Part shown: piece by piece, positions 25,371-33,179 of the stretch
How the letters are laid out: each line of letters starts with the position of its first letter
Position numbering within the stretch: the stretch's first letter is position 1
DNA from: Oxalobacteraceae bacterium
Lineage (GTDB): Bacteria; Pseudomonadota; Gammaproteobacteria; Burkholderiales; Burkholderiaceae_D
Direction: 5' to 3'
Length of the DNA: 38,016 bases
Assembly: GCA_021299035.1 (NCBI GenBank)
Contig: JAJTGD010000021.1
Coordinates: 1 to 38,016 of the forward strand
The notes under the pieces: model-generated
Seen by the model: the letters and a program-made list of their open reading frames with translations, nothing else
Told to the model about the DNA's origin: nothing
Database searches by the model: none
Made by a program: the position numbers and the translations under genes

Positions 25371-26156
25371 ATGGATCTCGGCATACGCGGTAAACGTGCA
25401 CTCATCGGTGGTGCAAGTAAAGGCTTAGGGCGTGGCTGTGCTGAAGCTTTGGCGAAAGAGGGTGTGCATGTCACCCTGGTGGCGCGTAATGCCGCGAACC
25501 TCGAGGCAACGGTGCAGCAAATTCGCGCTCAAGTCGGTTCTGCGGTCGAGGTGAACTTCGTCGCAACCGACATCACCACGGCAGAAGGCCGAAAGCAAGT
25601 GCTGGCCGCTTGCCCAGACCCCGATATATTGGTCACCAATGCGGGCGGCCCGCCACCCGGTGATTTCCGTAACTGGGAGCGTGAGCACTGGATCGCTGCG
25701 CTCGATGCCAATATGCTGACGCCGATTGAATTGATACGTGCCACGATCGACGGGATGATGGCGCGCGGCTTTGGTCGCATCATCAATATCACCTCGGGTG
25801 CGGTGAAGGCACCCATTGATATTTTGGGTCTCTCGAATGGCGCGCGCACCGGTCTGACCGGTTTCGTAGCGGGGTTATCCCGCACCGTGGCGCATAAAAA
25901 CGTCACGATCAACAATATGTTGCCTGGGCCATTTGAAACTGACCGTTTGCGCGCCACCTTTGAAGCGTCGGCCAAAGCTACTGGCCAAGAGATCGAAACC
26001 TTGATCGCTGCGCGTCGTAACGGCAACCCCGCAAAGCGTTTTGGCACTAGCGAGGAATTTGGTGCGACATGTGCCTTCTTGTGCAGCGTTCACGCAGGTT
26101 TTATCAATGGGCAAAATATTTTGCTCGATGGTGGTGCGTATCCTGGTACTTTTTAA
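25371..26156 (+). CDS. Atypical SDR-family protein lacking the catalytic Tyr and Lys
   Basis: A 261-residue protein. ATG 25371 is chosen because GGAG lies 7 bases upstream and the Rossmann fold begins right after it; a longer frame from 25296 adds an unlikely N-terminus. The nucleotide-binding motif GGASKGLG (residues 13-20) and NAGG (90-93) are present. Ser142 is in place, but the usual Tyr and Lys positions, 13 and 17 residues later, are Ser155 and Arg159 (LSNGAR). A subset of FabG-like SDRs shares this change, and their chemistry is unclear. It sits between the TRAP permease and binding-protein genes, suggesting a role in metabolising the imported compound. Confidence 0.85.
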   Translation: MDLGIRGKRALIGGASKGLGRGCAEALAKEGVHVTLVARNAANLEATVQQIRAQVGSAVEVNFVATDITTAEGRKQVLAACPDPDILVTNAGGPPPGDFRNWEREHWIAALDANMLTPIELIRATIDGMMARGFGRIINITSGAVKAPIDILGLSNGARTGLTGFVAGLSRTVAHKNVTINNMLPGPFETDRLRATFEASAKATGQEIETLIAARRNGNPAKRFGTSEEFGATCAFLCSVHAGFINGQNILLDGGAYPGTF

Positions 26157-26160
26157 TCTA

Positions 26161-26262
26161 AGAGGCTCTAACAAAAAGCCGCTAGCGTTGTTGCACCGCC
26201 TTGTCGTACAACCGTACTGTCTGCGGCGGCGCGCCTCGCCATCAGCTTTTTTTAGAACCTCT
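26161..26262. repeat. Imperfect inverted-repeat element between SDR and TRAP binding-protein genes
   Basis: The left arm AGAGGCTCTAACAAAAAGC (26161-26179) matches the reverse complement of the right arm GCTTTTTTTAGAACCTCT (26245-26262) with one mismatch and one gap. The arms enclose 65 bases containing two GTAC copies (GTACAACCGTAC). It could fold as a long hairpin in the polycistronic transcript or be a small non-autonomous repeat element. It has no coding capacity. Confidence 0.6.
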
Positions 26263-26288
26263 AAATATCCATCAGTACGGAGTTCGGC

Positions 26289-27323
26289 ATGACAATCCCA
26301 CACCATTGTTTCAGAGTTTTTTCAAAAGGCTTGGTCGCCTTGTTGTTGCCACTGTCAATCGGCATTATGCATTCAGCGTATGCCGCTGACCCTGTCATCA
26401 CGATCAAGTTCAGCCATGTGGCGGCGAAGGGCACACCCAAGAGTGATGCCGCTGAATTATTCAAGAAATTAGCTGAGCAGCGGACCGGTGGCAAGGTCAG
26501 GGTGGATGTGTACCCAAACAGCACGCTCTATAAAGACAAAGAAGAACTCGAGGCGTTGCAGATGGGCGCGGTTCAAATGTTGGCGCCCACGCTTTCCAAG
26601 TTTGGCTCGCTCGGTATTCGCGATTTCGAGGTATTTGATCTGCCGTTTTTATTTGAGAATCGTGCTTCGGTACAGCGCATTACCAATGGTCCATTGGGTC
26701 GCGAGATGTTGTCGGTGCTGGAGCCAAAGGGCATCAAGGGGCTCACGTATTGGGATAATGGCTTCAAGATGATGTCGGCGAACAAGCCGATCCGGTTGCC
26801 GGGAGATATGCGCGGCTTGAAGATGCGTATACAAGGCTCGAAGGTCATTGATGAGCAAATGCGCACACTCGGTGCGATTCCGCAGGTGATGTCCTTCTCA
26901 GAAATGGTGCAAGCCTTGCAGACCGGGGTAGTTGATGGTGCGGAGAACCCGCCACTGAACTTCTACTCACAAAAGGTGTACGAAGCGCAGAAGCATTTAA
27001 CCGTTACCAACCATGGCTACATTGGTTATGCGGTGATCACGAATAAAAAATTCTGGGACGGCTTGCCAGCAGATATACGTACCACGCTTGAAGGCGCACT
27101 GGCAGAGGCCACCAAAATGAATGACAACGCCATCGAGCGCGAGAGTGCAGCAGCGATGGAAGCCATCCAAAAAACAGGACGTACTGCGATTCACCGACCG
27201 AGTGCCGAGGAATTGGTCCAATGGCGGCAGGCTTTGCTACCGGTACACAAGAAGATGGAAGACCGGGTCGGCAAGGCCTTGCTGGCTAGGGTGCAGAAAG
27301 AGGCGGGCGTCAAATCGCCCTGA
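26289..27323 (+). CDS. TRAP transporter periplasmic substrate-binding protein (DctP type)
   Basis: A 344-residue exported binding protein. The signal peptide ends at SAYAADP (about residue 33). The mature DctP fold shows ITIKFSHVAAKGTPKSDAAELFKKLAEQRTGGKVRVDVYPNS, LEALQMGAVQMLAP, FDLPFLFENRASVQRI and the ligand loop LKMRIQGSKVIDEQMRTLGAIPQVMSFSEMVQALQTGVVDGAENP. Its arginine (MRI, about residue 181) usually binds the carboxylate of the substrate. A GGAG ribosome site lies 7 bases before the ATG. It works with the DctQ/DctM pair upstream; the unusual gene order (QM-SDR-P) and the inverted repeat in between may allow separate expression levels. A strong terminator follows. Confidence 0.94.
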   Translation: MTIPHHCFRVFSKGLVALLLPLSIGIMHSAYAADPVITIKFSHVAAKGTPKSDAAELFKKLAEQRTGGKVRVDVYPNSTLYKDKEELEALQMGAVQMLAPTLSKFGSLGIRDFEVFDLPFLFENRASVQRITNGPLGREMLSVLEPKGIKGLTYWDNGFKMMSANKPIRLPGDMRGLKMRIQGSKVIDEQMRTLGAIPQVMSFSEMVQALQTGVVDGAENPPLNFYSQKVYEAQKHLTVTNHGYIGYAVITNKKFWDGLPADIRTTLEGALAEATKMNDNAIERESAAAMEAIQKTGRTAIHRPSAEELVQWRQALLPVHKKMEDRVGKALLARVQKEAGVKSP

Positions 27324-27376
27324 TGTGGAGTCTTGGATCTCGCTATGGACTAGCGATCCATTTCAGCACTCATCTG

Positions 27377-27399
27377 AACGCGCCTCCGGGCGCGTTTTT
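27377..27399 (+). terminator. Rho-independent terminator of the TRAP operon
   Basis: The stem AACGCGCC/GGCGCGTT with a TCCG loop, followed by a T-run, lies 54 bases after the binding-protein stop. Confidence 0.9.
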
Positions 27400-27474
27400 C
27401 TTTGGCAAACGATGTTTACAATGATAGGATTTCGTTGAATCAGTGGAGTTATTTCAATTCTCGAAACCTAGGCC

Positions 27475-27855
27475 ATGAGATTTTCTTTCTTATTTTTTCT
27501 TCTGGTGCTTTTGCAAAATCCTGCCGCAGCAGAGTGGGTTAAGCTTTCTGAAACAAAGCGCGGCAAGCAGTTTTTTATTGAATCCAATGAGATAACTGTT
27601 CAGGGCGACCAGAGAATTGTCATTGAGCTAATCGACAATAAACGACCCGACAGAGATGGTGATCGGTCTGTTCGTGTTGTCCGTGATTATGATTGCAAAG
27701 CGAAGCGTTACAGAGTGATAACCGCCGCTTACTACAAAAGCCCGATGGCAGAGGGCGAGCCGTCGATGTCAGTAGAGGGCACGATGGGCTGGACCGAGAT
27801 TGATCCGAACACCCCAGCACGCGCGATTTTGGATCATGTCTGCGCGATCAATTAA
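27475..27855 (+). CDS. Small secreted protein, surface-adhesin E-like
   Basis: A 126-residue protein with a Sec signal peptide (MRFSFLFFLLVLLQNPAAA, cleavage near residue 19). The mature part follows the pattern of the surface-adhesin E family: EWVKLSETKRGKQFFIE, then VRDYDCKAKRYRVITAAYYKSPMAEGE, then WTEIDPNTPARAILDHVCAIN. Cys87 in DYDCK and Cys124 in DHVC are the conserved pair and probably form a disulfide. The family name comes from a Haemophilus adhesin; in betaproteobacteria these proteins are common and mostly uncharacterised, so adhesion is not assured. It stands alone, after a terminator. Confidence 0.8.
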   Translation: MRFSFLFFLLVLLQNPAAAEWVKLSETKRGKQFFIESNEITVQGDQRIVIELIDNKRPDRDGDRSVRVVRDYDCKAKRYRVITAAYYKSPMAEGEPSMSVEGTMGWTEIDPNTPARAILDHVCAIN

Positions 27856-27867
27856 TCCGCAGCGTCC

Positions 27868-27939
27868 GAACCCCTATCCGGGTAGCGGTATCACGCCATA
27901 GGGCCTCTGGGCCGTCCCGCGACATGCCGTGCGGGGTTC
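27868..27939. other. Possible structured 3' region between convergent genes
   Basis: GAACCCC (27868-27874) can pair with GGGGTTC (27933-27939) around a smaller GGCC-TCTG-GGCC hairpin (27902-27913). There is no T-run on either side. It lies between the convergent adhesin E-like and HExxH protein genes and may help end both transcripts. Confidence 0.35.
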
Positions 27940-27953
27940 AATACATACCGGTA

Positions 27954-28487
27954 CTATTTGCTGCCTTGTCTGACGCACTCCAGCGTCTTGTGCCAAAACT
28001 TCAGCCCGGAGCCACCGTACTCCTCCGGCAGCATCAGCATACTGAGGTGTACCGCCTCAAGTTCTTTTATGCGGTGGAAGTTCATTAAGCCGCGACGATC
28101 CATCTCTTTGTAGGCGACGCAGTTTGCACCAATCTCGCCGAGGCTTGGGTCTTGGGCATGAGCACATTCGTGGAAGTACACAAAGTCCCAAATCGCTGGA
28201 GCACCTTTGGCATTTCTTTTGTGGGCCTCGGCGTCAATAATGATGGTCGGCCAACCGCTGGCATCTAGCCGCATGACCGCGACTGCTCGACCAAGTTCGG
28301 GATTTCTATCTTCGGGTTTGCGGTAGGAATTCCATATTTCGGTTGCGACCCCGGTCTTGCCGCTATGAGAAAACTCGCACTGAACCTGGTCGCCGTTTGA
28401 GAGCGGGAATGCGTAGACAGCGCGCTGCGAGGCGAGTAGTGCACCCATTAACAGCAATGCCTGAAGGACTGTTTTTATTGCGCTCAT
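27954..28487 (-). CDS. Exported HExxH-motif protein (putative metallopeptidase-like)
   Basis: A 177-residue protein from ATG 28487, chosen because it begins directly with a signal peptide (MSAIKTVLQALLLMGALLASQRAVYA); a longer frame to 28562 would bury it. The mature protein contains WDFVYFHECAHAQDPSLGEIGANCVAY, with H106-E107-C-A-H110 as a likely zinc site and Glu118 or Asp113 as a possible third ligand. Such HECAH proteins appear among small secreted proteins of proteobacteria, with no proven activity that I know. Four cysteines are in the exported part (positions 37, 108, 123 and near the C-terminus). The next gene upstream ends behind a terminator, so it is probably transcribed alone. Confidence 0.75.
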   Translation of the reverse strand: MSAIKTVLQALLLMGALLASQRAVYAFPLSNGDQVQCEFSHSGKTGVATEIWNSYRKPEDRNPELGRAVAVMRLDASGWPTIIIDAEAHKRNAKGAPAIWDFVYFHECAHAQDPSLGEIGANCVAYKEMDRRGLMNFHRIKELEAVHLSMLMLPEEYGGSGLKFWHKTLECVRQGSK

Positions 28488-28594
28488 GGTATCTCGCTGT
28501 TTGGTAAATATTTTGCGAGGTTCGGGATATATTCCGAAGTCGTTAAACGCCCGCCTTATCATAATCGCTCAGCGTAGTGCGGCTTTACAAATGA

Positions 28595-28624
28595 AAAGAG
28601 CCTACCATAATCGGTAGGCTCTTT
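28595..28624 (-). terminator. Terminator after the PQQ dehydrogenase gene
   Basis: A perfect 12-bp stem (AAAGAGCCTACC/GGTAGGCTCTTT) with a 6-base loop, followed on the minus strand by TTTTCATTT-like sequence. It lies 25 bases past the dehydrogenase stop. Confidence 0.88.
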
Positions 28625-28648
28625 CGTAGCGAGTTAACTGCTACTCGC

Positions 28649-30385
28649 TTATTTACCCAGCTTGAACACCATCACAGTACCGCCTTGAGGAACCATGGTG
28701 ACCTGAGCGTCGAGTGCATCAATACCTGATTGCATACGCTGCGCATCGATACCCCAGCCTGCTTGTACTGCAATGTACTGCTCACCATCGATTTCAAACG
28801 ATGATGGCACTGCAGTGACGCCGGAAGGCATGTTGTACTCCCACAGAACCTTACCGGTTTTTGCGTCGAACGCGCGGAAGATCTTGTCGTTCGTGCCGCC
28901 GGTGAAGATCAGGTTACCACCGGTGGTGAGCAGCGGCGACCAGATCGGGCGATCAAACTTGTGTACCCATGCCAGTTTGCCGGTGTTCAAATCCCAAGCC
29001 TGAAGCTCGCCGATCGTGGCTGGCTTTTTGCCATCCTTGTACCGCAAGCTGCCGAGCACGCCGTCAATTGGGTAGCCGATATAGAGGTCGCCTTTTTTGT
29101 AGGTGATCTCGTCGGCCTTCGGCAACTCGGAGCACAGGTTGTTGTTAGCAGGGATGTAGAACAGCTTGGTCTTAGGATTCCATGCCTCTGGTGGCCAGTC
29201 TTTTCCACCCCACAACGATGGGCAGAAGTTGACTGCTTTACCCATACCAGGTGTGCGCTCTGCACTGTAGCTTGGGCGGCCTGTCTTGCTGTCAATGCTG
29301 GTGAAGACGTCGTTGTGAACGTAGGGAACCGCATTCACAAAATCAATCTTGCCGCTCTGCTGACGGTCTAGCATCCACAGGTAACCATTACGTCCAGCGT
29401 GGATAGCACCGTTGACTTTGCGTCCTTTGACTTCGGTGTTCACCAAAACCGGTGCGCTGACCTCATCCCAGTCCCATGCATCATTGTGGTGATACTGGTG
29501 GTGACCTTTGATGTCACCGTTATCCACATTCAGCGCGACTACCGAGGTGCTGTACAGGTTGTCACCCTTACGACCTTCGGTTGGCCATGGTGCAGGGTTA
29601 CCGGTGCCCCAGTACGCGATATTGTTCTTTGCGTCGTAGGTGCCAGTGATCCAGACGCTTGCGCCACCCTGTTTGTGGGTGTCGCCTGGCCATGTATCAC
29701 CACCTGGTGTGCCAGGCGCAGCAGTCATGAAGGTACGCCATGCTTCTTTACCGGTATCTGCATCAAAGGCTGCTACGAAACCACGCACGCCAGTTTCACC
29801 GCCCGAAGAGCCGACCAGGATTTTGCCTTTTGCAGCTAGTGGGGCCAAGGTGATGTAGGAGAGGGCTTTGACGTCACCAACTTCTTTATCCCAAACTACT
29901 TTGCCTGTGACGGCATCGAGTGCGATCAGGTGCGAGTCAACGGTAGCAACATATACCTTGTTGCCATACAGCGCGACACCACGGTTGGTGTTATGCAGCA
30001 TCAGTAGATCAGCTGGGATTTCTTTTTTATAGCGCCAGATTTCTTTGCCGGTCTTTGCATTGAATGCGATGACCTGTGCATTTGGGGTCGTCACATACAT
30101 GTAACCATTGTTGACGATCGGCGGGGCTTGGTGGCCCTCAGTCACGCCAGTAGCGGAAGACCATGCCAAAGTGAGTTTCTTGACGTTGGCGGTATTGATT
30201 TTGTCGAGCGGGCTGTAACCCCAACCGCTGTAGTTACCACGGTACATCAGCCAGTTCTTTGCTTCTGGATTTTCAAGTCGTGCGTCAGTCACTGGGGAAT
30301 ACGGACCCAAGTTACTGCCTGCTTGGGCTACGACGGCAGTCGCGCCCAAGATGGCTAGCGCCAGCGTTTTTAGTTTGAAACTCAT
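28649..30385 (-). CDS. PQQ-dependent alcohol dehydrogenase with a lanthanide-type Asp
   Basis: A 578-residue periplasmic quinoprotein of the methanol/ethanol dehydrogenase family. The signal peptide ends near AVVAQA (residue 22). Beta-propeller W-motifs include GKEIWRYK, GKVVWDKEV, GKEAWRTF, GKLAWVHKF and GKVLWEYN. Predicted metal/PQQ ligands are Glu197 (GGETG), Asn263 (GTGNPAPW) and catalytic Asp305 (WDWDEV). Asp307, two residues on, is the extra ligand found in lanthanide-dependent XoxF/PedH enzymes, where calcium enzymes have a small residue. The vicinal Cys-Cys before NRG in most relatives is Met129-Leu130 here. There is no cytochrome c domain. A strong GAGGAGG ribosome site precedes the ATG. 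It lies downstream of a Rieske gene, a possible electron acceptor. The alcohol substrate is unknown. Confidence 0.9.
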   Translation of the reverse strand: MSFKLKTLALAILGATAVVAQAGSNLGPYSPVTDARLENPEAKNWLMYRGNYSGWGYSPLDKINTANVKKLTLAWSSATGVTEGHQAPPIVNNGYMYVTTPNAQVIAFNAKTGKEIWRYKKEIPADLLMLHNTNRGVALYGNKVYVATVDSHLIALDAVTGKVVWDKEVGDVKALSYITLAPLAAKGKILVGSSGGETGVRGFVAAFDADTGKEAWRTFMTAAPGTPGGDTWPGDTHKQGGASVWITGTYDAKNNIAYWGTGNPAPWPTEGRKGDNLYSTSVVALNVDNGDIKGHHQYHHNDAWDWDEVSAPVLVNTEVKGRKVNGAIHAGRNGYLWMLDRQQSGKIDFVNAVPYVHNDVFTSIDSKTGRPSYSAERTPGMGKAVNFCPSLWGGKDWPPEAWNPKTKLFYIPANNNLCSELPKADEITYKKGDLYIGYPIDGVLGSLRYKDGKKPATIGELQAWDLNTGKLAWVHKFDRPIWSPLLTTGGNLIFTGGTNDKIFRAFDAKTGKVLWEYNMPSGVTAVPSSFEIDGEQYIAVQAGWGIDAQRMQSGIDALDAQVTMVPQGGTVMVFKLGK

Positions 30386-30432
30386 TTTTGTGCCTCCTCG
30401 GTTATGTGGGCTCTAGGGGGTAAGACCAAAAA

Positions 30433-31023
30433 CTACTCTCCAGCTTTGGGCGGGAGGGGTGCTGCAATCGAGAGAAACTCTCCGTCTAGGGCTAACGGAA
30501 TAGCTCTCAGCGCACTTGACGCAGGGCCGGCGACAACTTTGGCCCCATCGAAAAGATCAAATTTAGAAGCGTGGCAATAACAGGCCAGCACGTTTTCTTT
30601 TGACATCCAGGTTTTGACGTCACAGCCCTGATGCGTGCAGATGCTGGAATAAGCCACCACACCTGACACCGATCTCGCGCGTGTTTCTGGTGTCATTTTT
30701 TCTTCTGGCAGTCGAATCACGACTATTTTGTTCAGTCGCGATTCATTTTTCGGTTTTTCAGTTGCTGCATCAAACGGGAAAGCGAGAATGGGTTTGGCCA
30801 TTTGAATATCAGCCGGACGCAGCGGTTTGAAGTCAGCTTCCGCGCCTGCATCCACCAACAGTTCGGCCCCAGGCTTCGCCTGCGCGCTGCCTGGCGTGAG
30901 CGCGATCGGGCTGACTAATCCGGTCGCCATAATGCTGATGACGCGACGGCGATCAGCGTTGGTAGCGCATGCTGAGTCGGGTGGGGATGTCACTTCAGTT
31001 TTGTCAAAAATCCGCTGTTTCAT
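30433..31023 (-). CDS. Exported Rieske [2Fe-2S] protein
   Basis: A 196-residue protein. An N-terminal twin-arginine-like signal (ADRRRVISIMATGLVSPIALTPGSAQA, about residues 23-49) suggests Tat export of the folded protein. The Rieske centre has box 1 CTHQGC (ligands Cys129, His131) and box 2 CYCH (ligands Cys148, His151). Cys134 and Cys150 are placed to form the disulfide seen in high-potential bc1-type Rieske proteins. It resembles small Rieske subunits of arsenite-oxidase type more than ring-hydroxylating ferredoxins. It is the first gene of a two-gene unit with the PQQ dehydrogenase, 47 bases apart, so an electron-transfer partnership is likely. A promoter with -35 TTGACT and -10 TACTAT lies 90-120 bases upstream. 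Confidence 0.88.
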   Translation of the reverse strand: MKQRIFDKTEVTSPPDSACATNADRRRVISIMATGLVSPIALTPGSAQAKPGAELLVDAGAEADFKPLRPADIQMAKPILAFPFDAATEKPKNESRLNKIVVIRLPEEKMTPETRARSVSGVVAYSSICTHQGCDVKTWMSKENVLACYCHASKFDLFDGAKVVAGPASSALRAIPLALDGEFLSIAAPLPPKAGE

Positions 31024-31055
31024 CGTAGTTTTACTTATTAGCGATTAGGTAACTC

Positions 31056-31064
31056 GGGGGGGGG
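31056..31064. repeat. G9 homopolymer in the 5' leader of the Rieske/PQQ unit
   Basis: Nine consecutive G (C on the coding strand) lie between the predicted promoter and the Rieske start codon, about 33 bases from the ATG. Confidence 0.9.
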
Positions 31065-31112
31065 TTGTTTGCTTTGCCGAGTGTCTCCACCTCGGCCTCC
31101 CCGTATCACAAC

Positions 31113-31142
31113 ATAGTATTCGGAACTCTGAATTCAAGTCAA
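31113..31142 (-). promoter_or_regulatory. Sigma-70-type promoter of the Rieske/PQQ dehydrogenase unit with an embedded 14-bp motif
   Basis: On the minus strand: -35 TTGACT (31142-31137), an 18-base spacer and -10 TACTAT (31118-31113). The spacer holds the motif that reads GAACTCTGAATTCA on the plus strand (31123-31136). It matches 13 of 14 bases with the MFS-promoter site at 35815-35828. Both sites also have CATAG about 10 bases to the left. A bound repressor here would block RNA polymerase. Confidence 0.6.
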
Positions 31143-31351
31143 TGGCGCAACTCGGACTGTTGCTCAAATCTTTTTCCCTTGAGCGACCAAACACTTAAAA
31201 ATATTCAACTGAGTCGAGAGCGCCCAACAACTCAGCGACTAATTAAGAACTCAACAACTCAGCCGTCAATCAAGTCCTGCTCATCGACCCAGCGTCATCG
31301 TTCGGCTGGGGCGATTTCATTTTGGATATGCCAAATGATCAGGGCAGTCGC
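31143..31351. other. Intergenic remainder with a 12-bp direct repeat
   Basis: CAACAACTCAGC occurs at 31225-31236 and again at 31252-31263. No gene is supported; the plus-strand frame through this stretch has no ribosome site and no recognisable protein. It lies downstream of the acyl-CoA synthetase stop, but I saw no clear terminator. Confidence 0.5.
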
Positions 31352-32926
31352 TTAAGCCGTTTGCAGATCAACATTGTCATTCGCATATAAATCCCTTAAT
31401 GCCCGATGCAGAATCTTGCCGGTTGCTGTGCGCGGCATTTGCTCATCCGAAATGAACATCACTTTGCTCGGGCATTTGAACCCTGCCAGACGCTCGCGGC
31501 ACCATCCACGCAAATCTGATTCGGACAGTAGCTCTTTATCGTGTAGCACCACGATGGCGCTCACGCTCTCACCCCATTTGTCATGCGGTACACCGATCAC
31601 CGCGACATCCTTGACTGCTGGGTGTGCACCAATCACACCCTCGACCTCAGAAGGGTAGACGTTCTCGCCGCCACTGATAATCATGTTGCTCTTGCGATCA
31701 ACTAACCAGATGTAGCCATCTTCGTCTCTACGTGCCATATCGCCCACAGAGCACCATGGCCCTTCGAATGCGAGCGACGTTTTTTCGTTGTTCTTCCAGT
31801 AGCCGTCAAACACATAGGGGGTGAGCGAAAACAATTCGCCAACCTCGCCATCGTTCACTTCTTGACGGTTTTCATCCAATAGCTTGATACGCCCGCTGCC
31901 TGCCCATTCCCGTCCGACCGATCCGAGTTTCGTCAATTGTTCGTCAGGACGTAATAGGGTGACCCAGCCAGCTTCGGTTGAGCCGTATAGCTCATACAGT
32001 TGACCATTCTTGAAAAAATCAAGAATTGCTAATTTCGTGTCGCGGCGTGCTGGTGCTGATGAAACCATTAACTTGCAGACCGAGCTGACATCGTATTGCT
32101 GTTTGATTTGCTCCGGTAGTGCGAGCAGCATGATGTAATGCGTCGGTACCAGCGAAGTGAAAGTGACTTTTTCGCGGGAGAGTGTGGATAGCAGCGCCTC
32201 TGGATCAAAGCTTCGGCGGTCATCGATCACACAGGTAGCGCCGAGATGAATGAAGGTGCTTGCAAAGTAAAGAGAGTTCGCATGACACATGGGCATGACC
32301 ATTAAACCCGTGTCGCGTTTGCTGAATTGCATCTCGGTGGCCGTCGCCAGCGCGAGTAAATAACTCCCCAAATGGTGCCGAATCGCGCCTTTGGGCTTGC
32401 CGGTTGTACCCGATGTGTACATCAGCGCGCACATGCTAGCGGGATCCACCGCGTCGAATGTTGTACTGCCAGCTGCCGTACTGATTAATGTCTCATAGCT
32501 GATCCAAGCGGGGCTGGGTGCTGCACCAAGCACTACGCATTGAATGGCGGGCGATCTGGATGATACTGATTGCGACTCCAGTAACTCGCAAAATTCGACA
32601 CCCGCGATAACTGCGCGCACCTCTGCATCGCCCAAGATATACGCTACCTCCGGGCCGGTAAGACGGAAGTTAATCGGCACCGCCACCAAACCCACTCGCG
32701 CGAGCGCCACGTAGATTTCTACCCACTCGACACAGTTGTACGCCAACACTGCGACCCGATCGCCGGCGTGTAACCCGAGTTCGAGCAAGCCCTCTGCCAA
32801 TTGCTGTGAGCGCTGGTTTAGCTCCGCGAATGTCATTGCGCGGCGCGAATCCCGAGCGGCAAGTTTGTTGGGTGTCAGCGTGGCATGCGTCGCCACAGCG
32901 TCAGATAGGGTGGGTAGTCGGTTCAT
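31352..32926 (-). CDS. Acyl-CoA synthetase (fatty/aromatic acid-CoA ligase family)
   Basis: A 524-residue cytoplasmic AMP-forming ligase. Motifs are YTSGTTGKPKG (residues 170-180), YELYGSTEAGWVTLL, GDMARRDEDGYIWLVDRKSNMIISGGENVYPSEVE and the C-terminal PRTATGKILHRALR with the catalytic Lys intact. The length and motif set fit the FadD/caiC-like group; the acid is not identifiable from sequence. It is divergent from the ThDP-enzyme gene across a 253-bp region with an operator-like dyad, so the two are probably co-regulated. It likely activates a carboxylic acid imported by the TRAP or MFS transporter or made by the alcohol dehydrogenase. The ribosome site is weak. Confidence 0.9.
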   Translation of the reverse strand: MNRLPTLSDAVATHATLTPNKLAARDSRRAMTFAELNQRSQQLAEGLLELGLHAGDRVAVLAYNCVEWVEIYVALARVGLVAVPINFRLTGPEVAYILGDAEVRAVIAGVEFCELLESQSVSSRSPAIQCVVLGAAPSPAWISYETLISTAAGSTTFDAVDPASMCALMYTSGTTGKPKGAIRHHLGSYLLALATATEMQFSKRDTGLMVMPMCHANSLYFASTFIHLGATCVIDDRRSFDPEALLSTLSREKVTFTSLVPTHYIMLLALPEQIKQQYDVSSVCKLMVSSAPARRDTKLAILDFFKNGQLYELYGSTEAGWVTLLRPDEQLTKLGSVGREWAGSGRIKLLDENRQEVNDGEVGELFSLTPYVFDGYWKNNEKTSLAFEGPWCSVGDMARRDEDGYIWLVDRKSNMIISGGENVYPSEVEGVIGAHPAVKDVAVIGVPHDKWGESVSAIVVLHDKELLSESDLRGWCRERLAGFKCPSKVMFISDEQMPRTATGKILHRALRDLYANDNVDLQTA

Positions 32927-33009
32927 AAATCAAAAATCGATGAGCGAATTAACGCCTCATTCAGTGGCCAAATCCTCGCCAGCCAAGGCTTTTAAAGCAA
33001 ATAAACTAG

Positions 33010-33030
33010 CTCTGAATACTGAATACAGAG
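33010..33030. promoter_or_regulatory. Imperfect 21-bp dyad in the divergent promoter region (candidate operator)
   Basis: The outer arms CTCTG (33010-33014) and CAGAG (33026-33030) pair perfectly. Inside, GAATAC occurs twice at a 7-base period (GAATACTGAATAC). A -10-like TACAAT follows at 33031. It shares CTCTGAAT with the site near 31126 and the repeated GAAT-x-C pattern with the site at 35818. It is a plausible binding site for the GntR/FCD regulator encoded nearby. Confidence 0.45.
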
Positions 33031-33179
33031 TACAATCATAGTACACTTTAATGCGGGTGCCAACGGTTTATTTGATGCCGTTTAGGGCTAGGTAAGCGGG
33101 GGTTAATGGCCCCGAATGCGACGCTTCCACAGGGTGACGCCCCGCAGGAATTTCTAATTGCTAAACGGTCGGAACAAGA

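Noticed and set aside
31065-31355. Plus-strand frame between the Rieske and acyl-CoA synthetase genes
   Set aside because: No ribosome site, Ser/Gln-rich low-information translation, and it overlaps the Rieske promoter.
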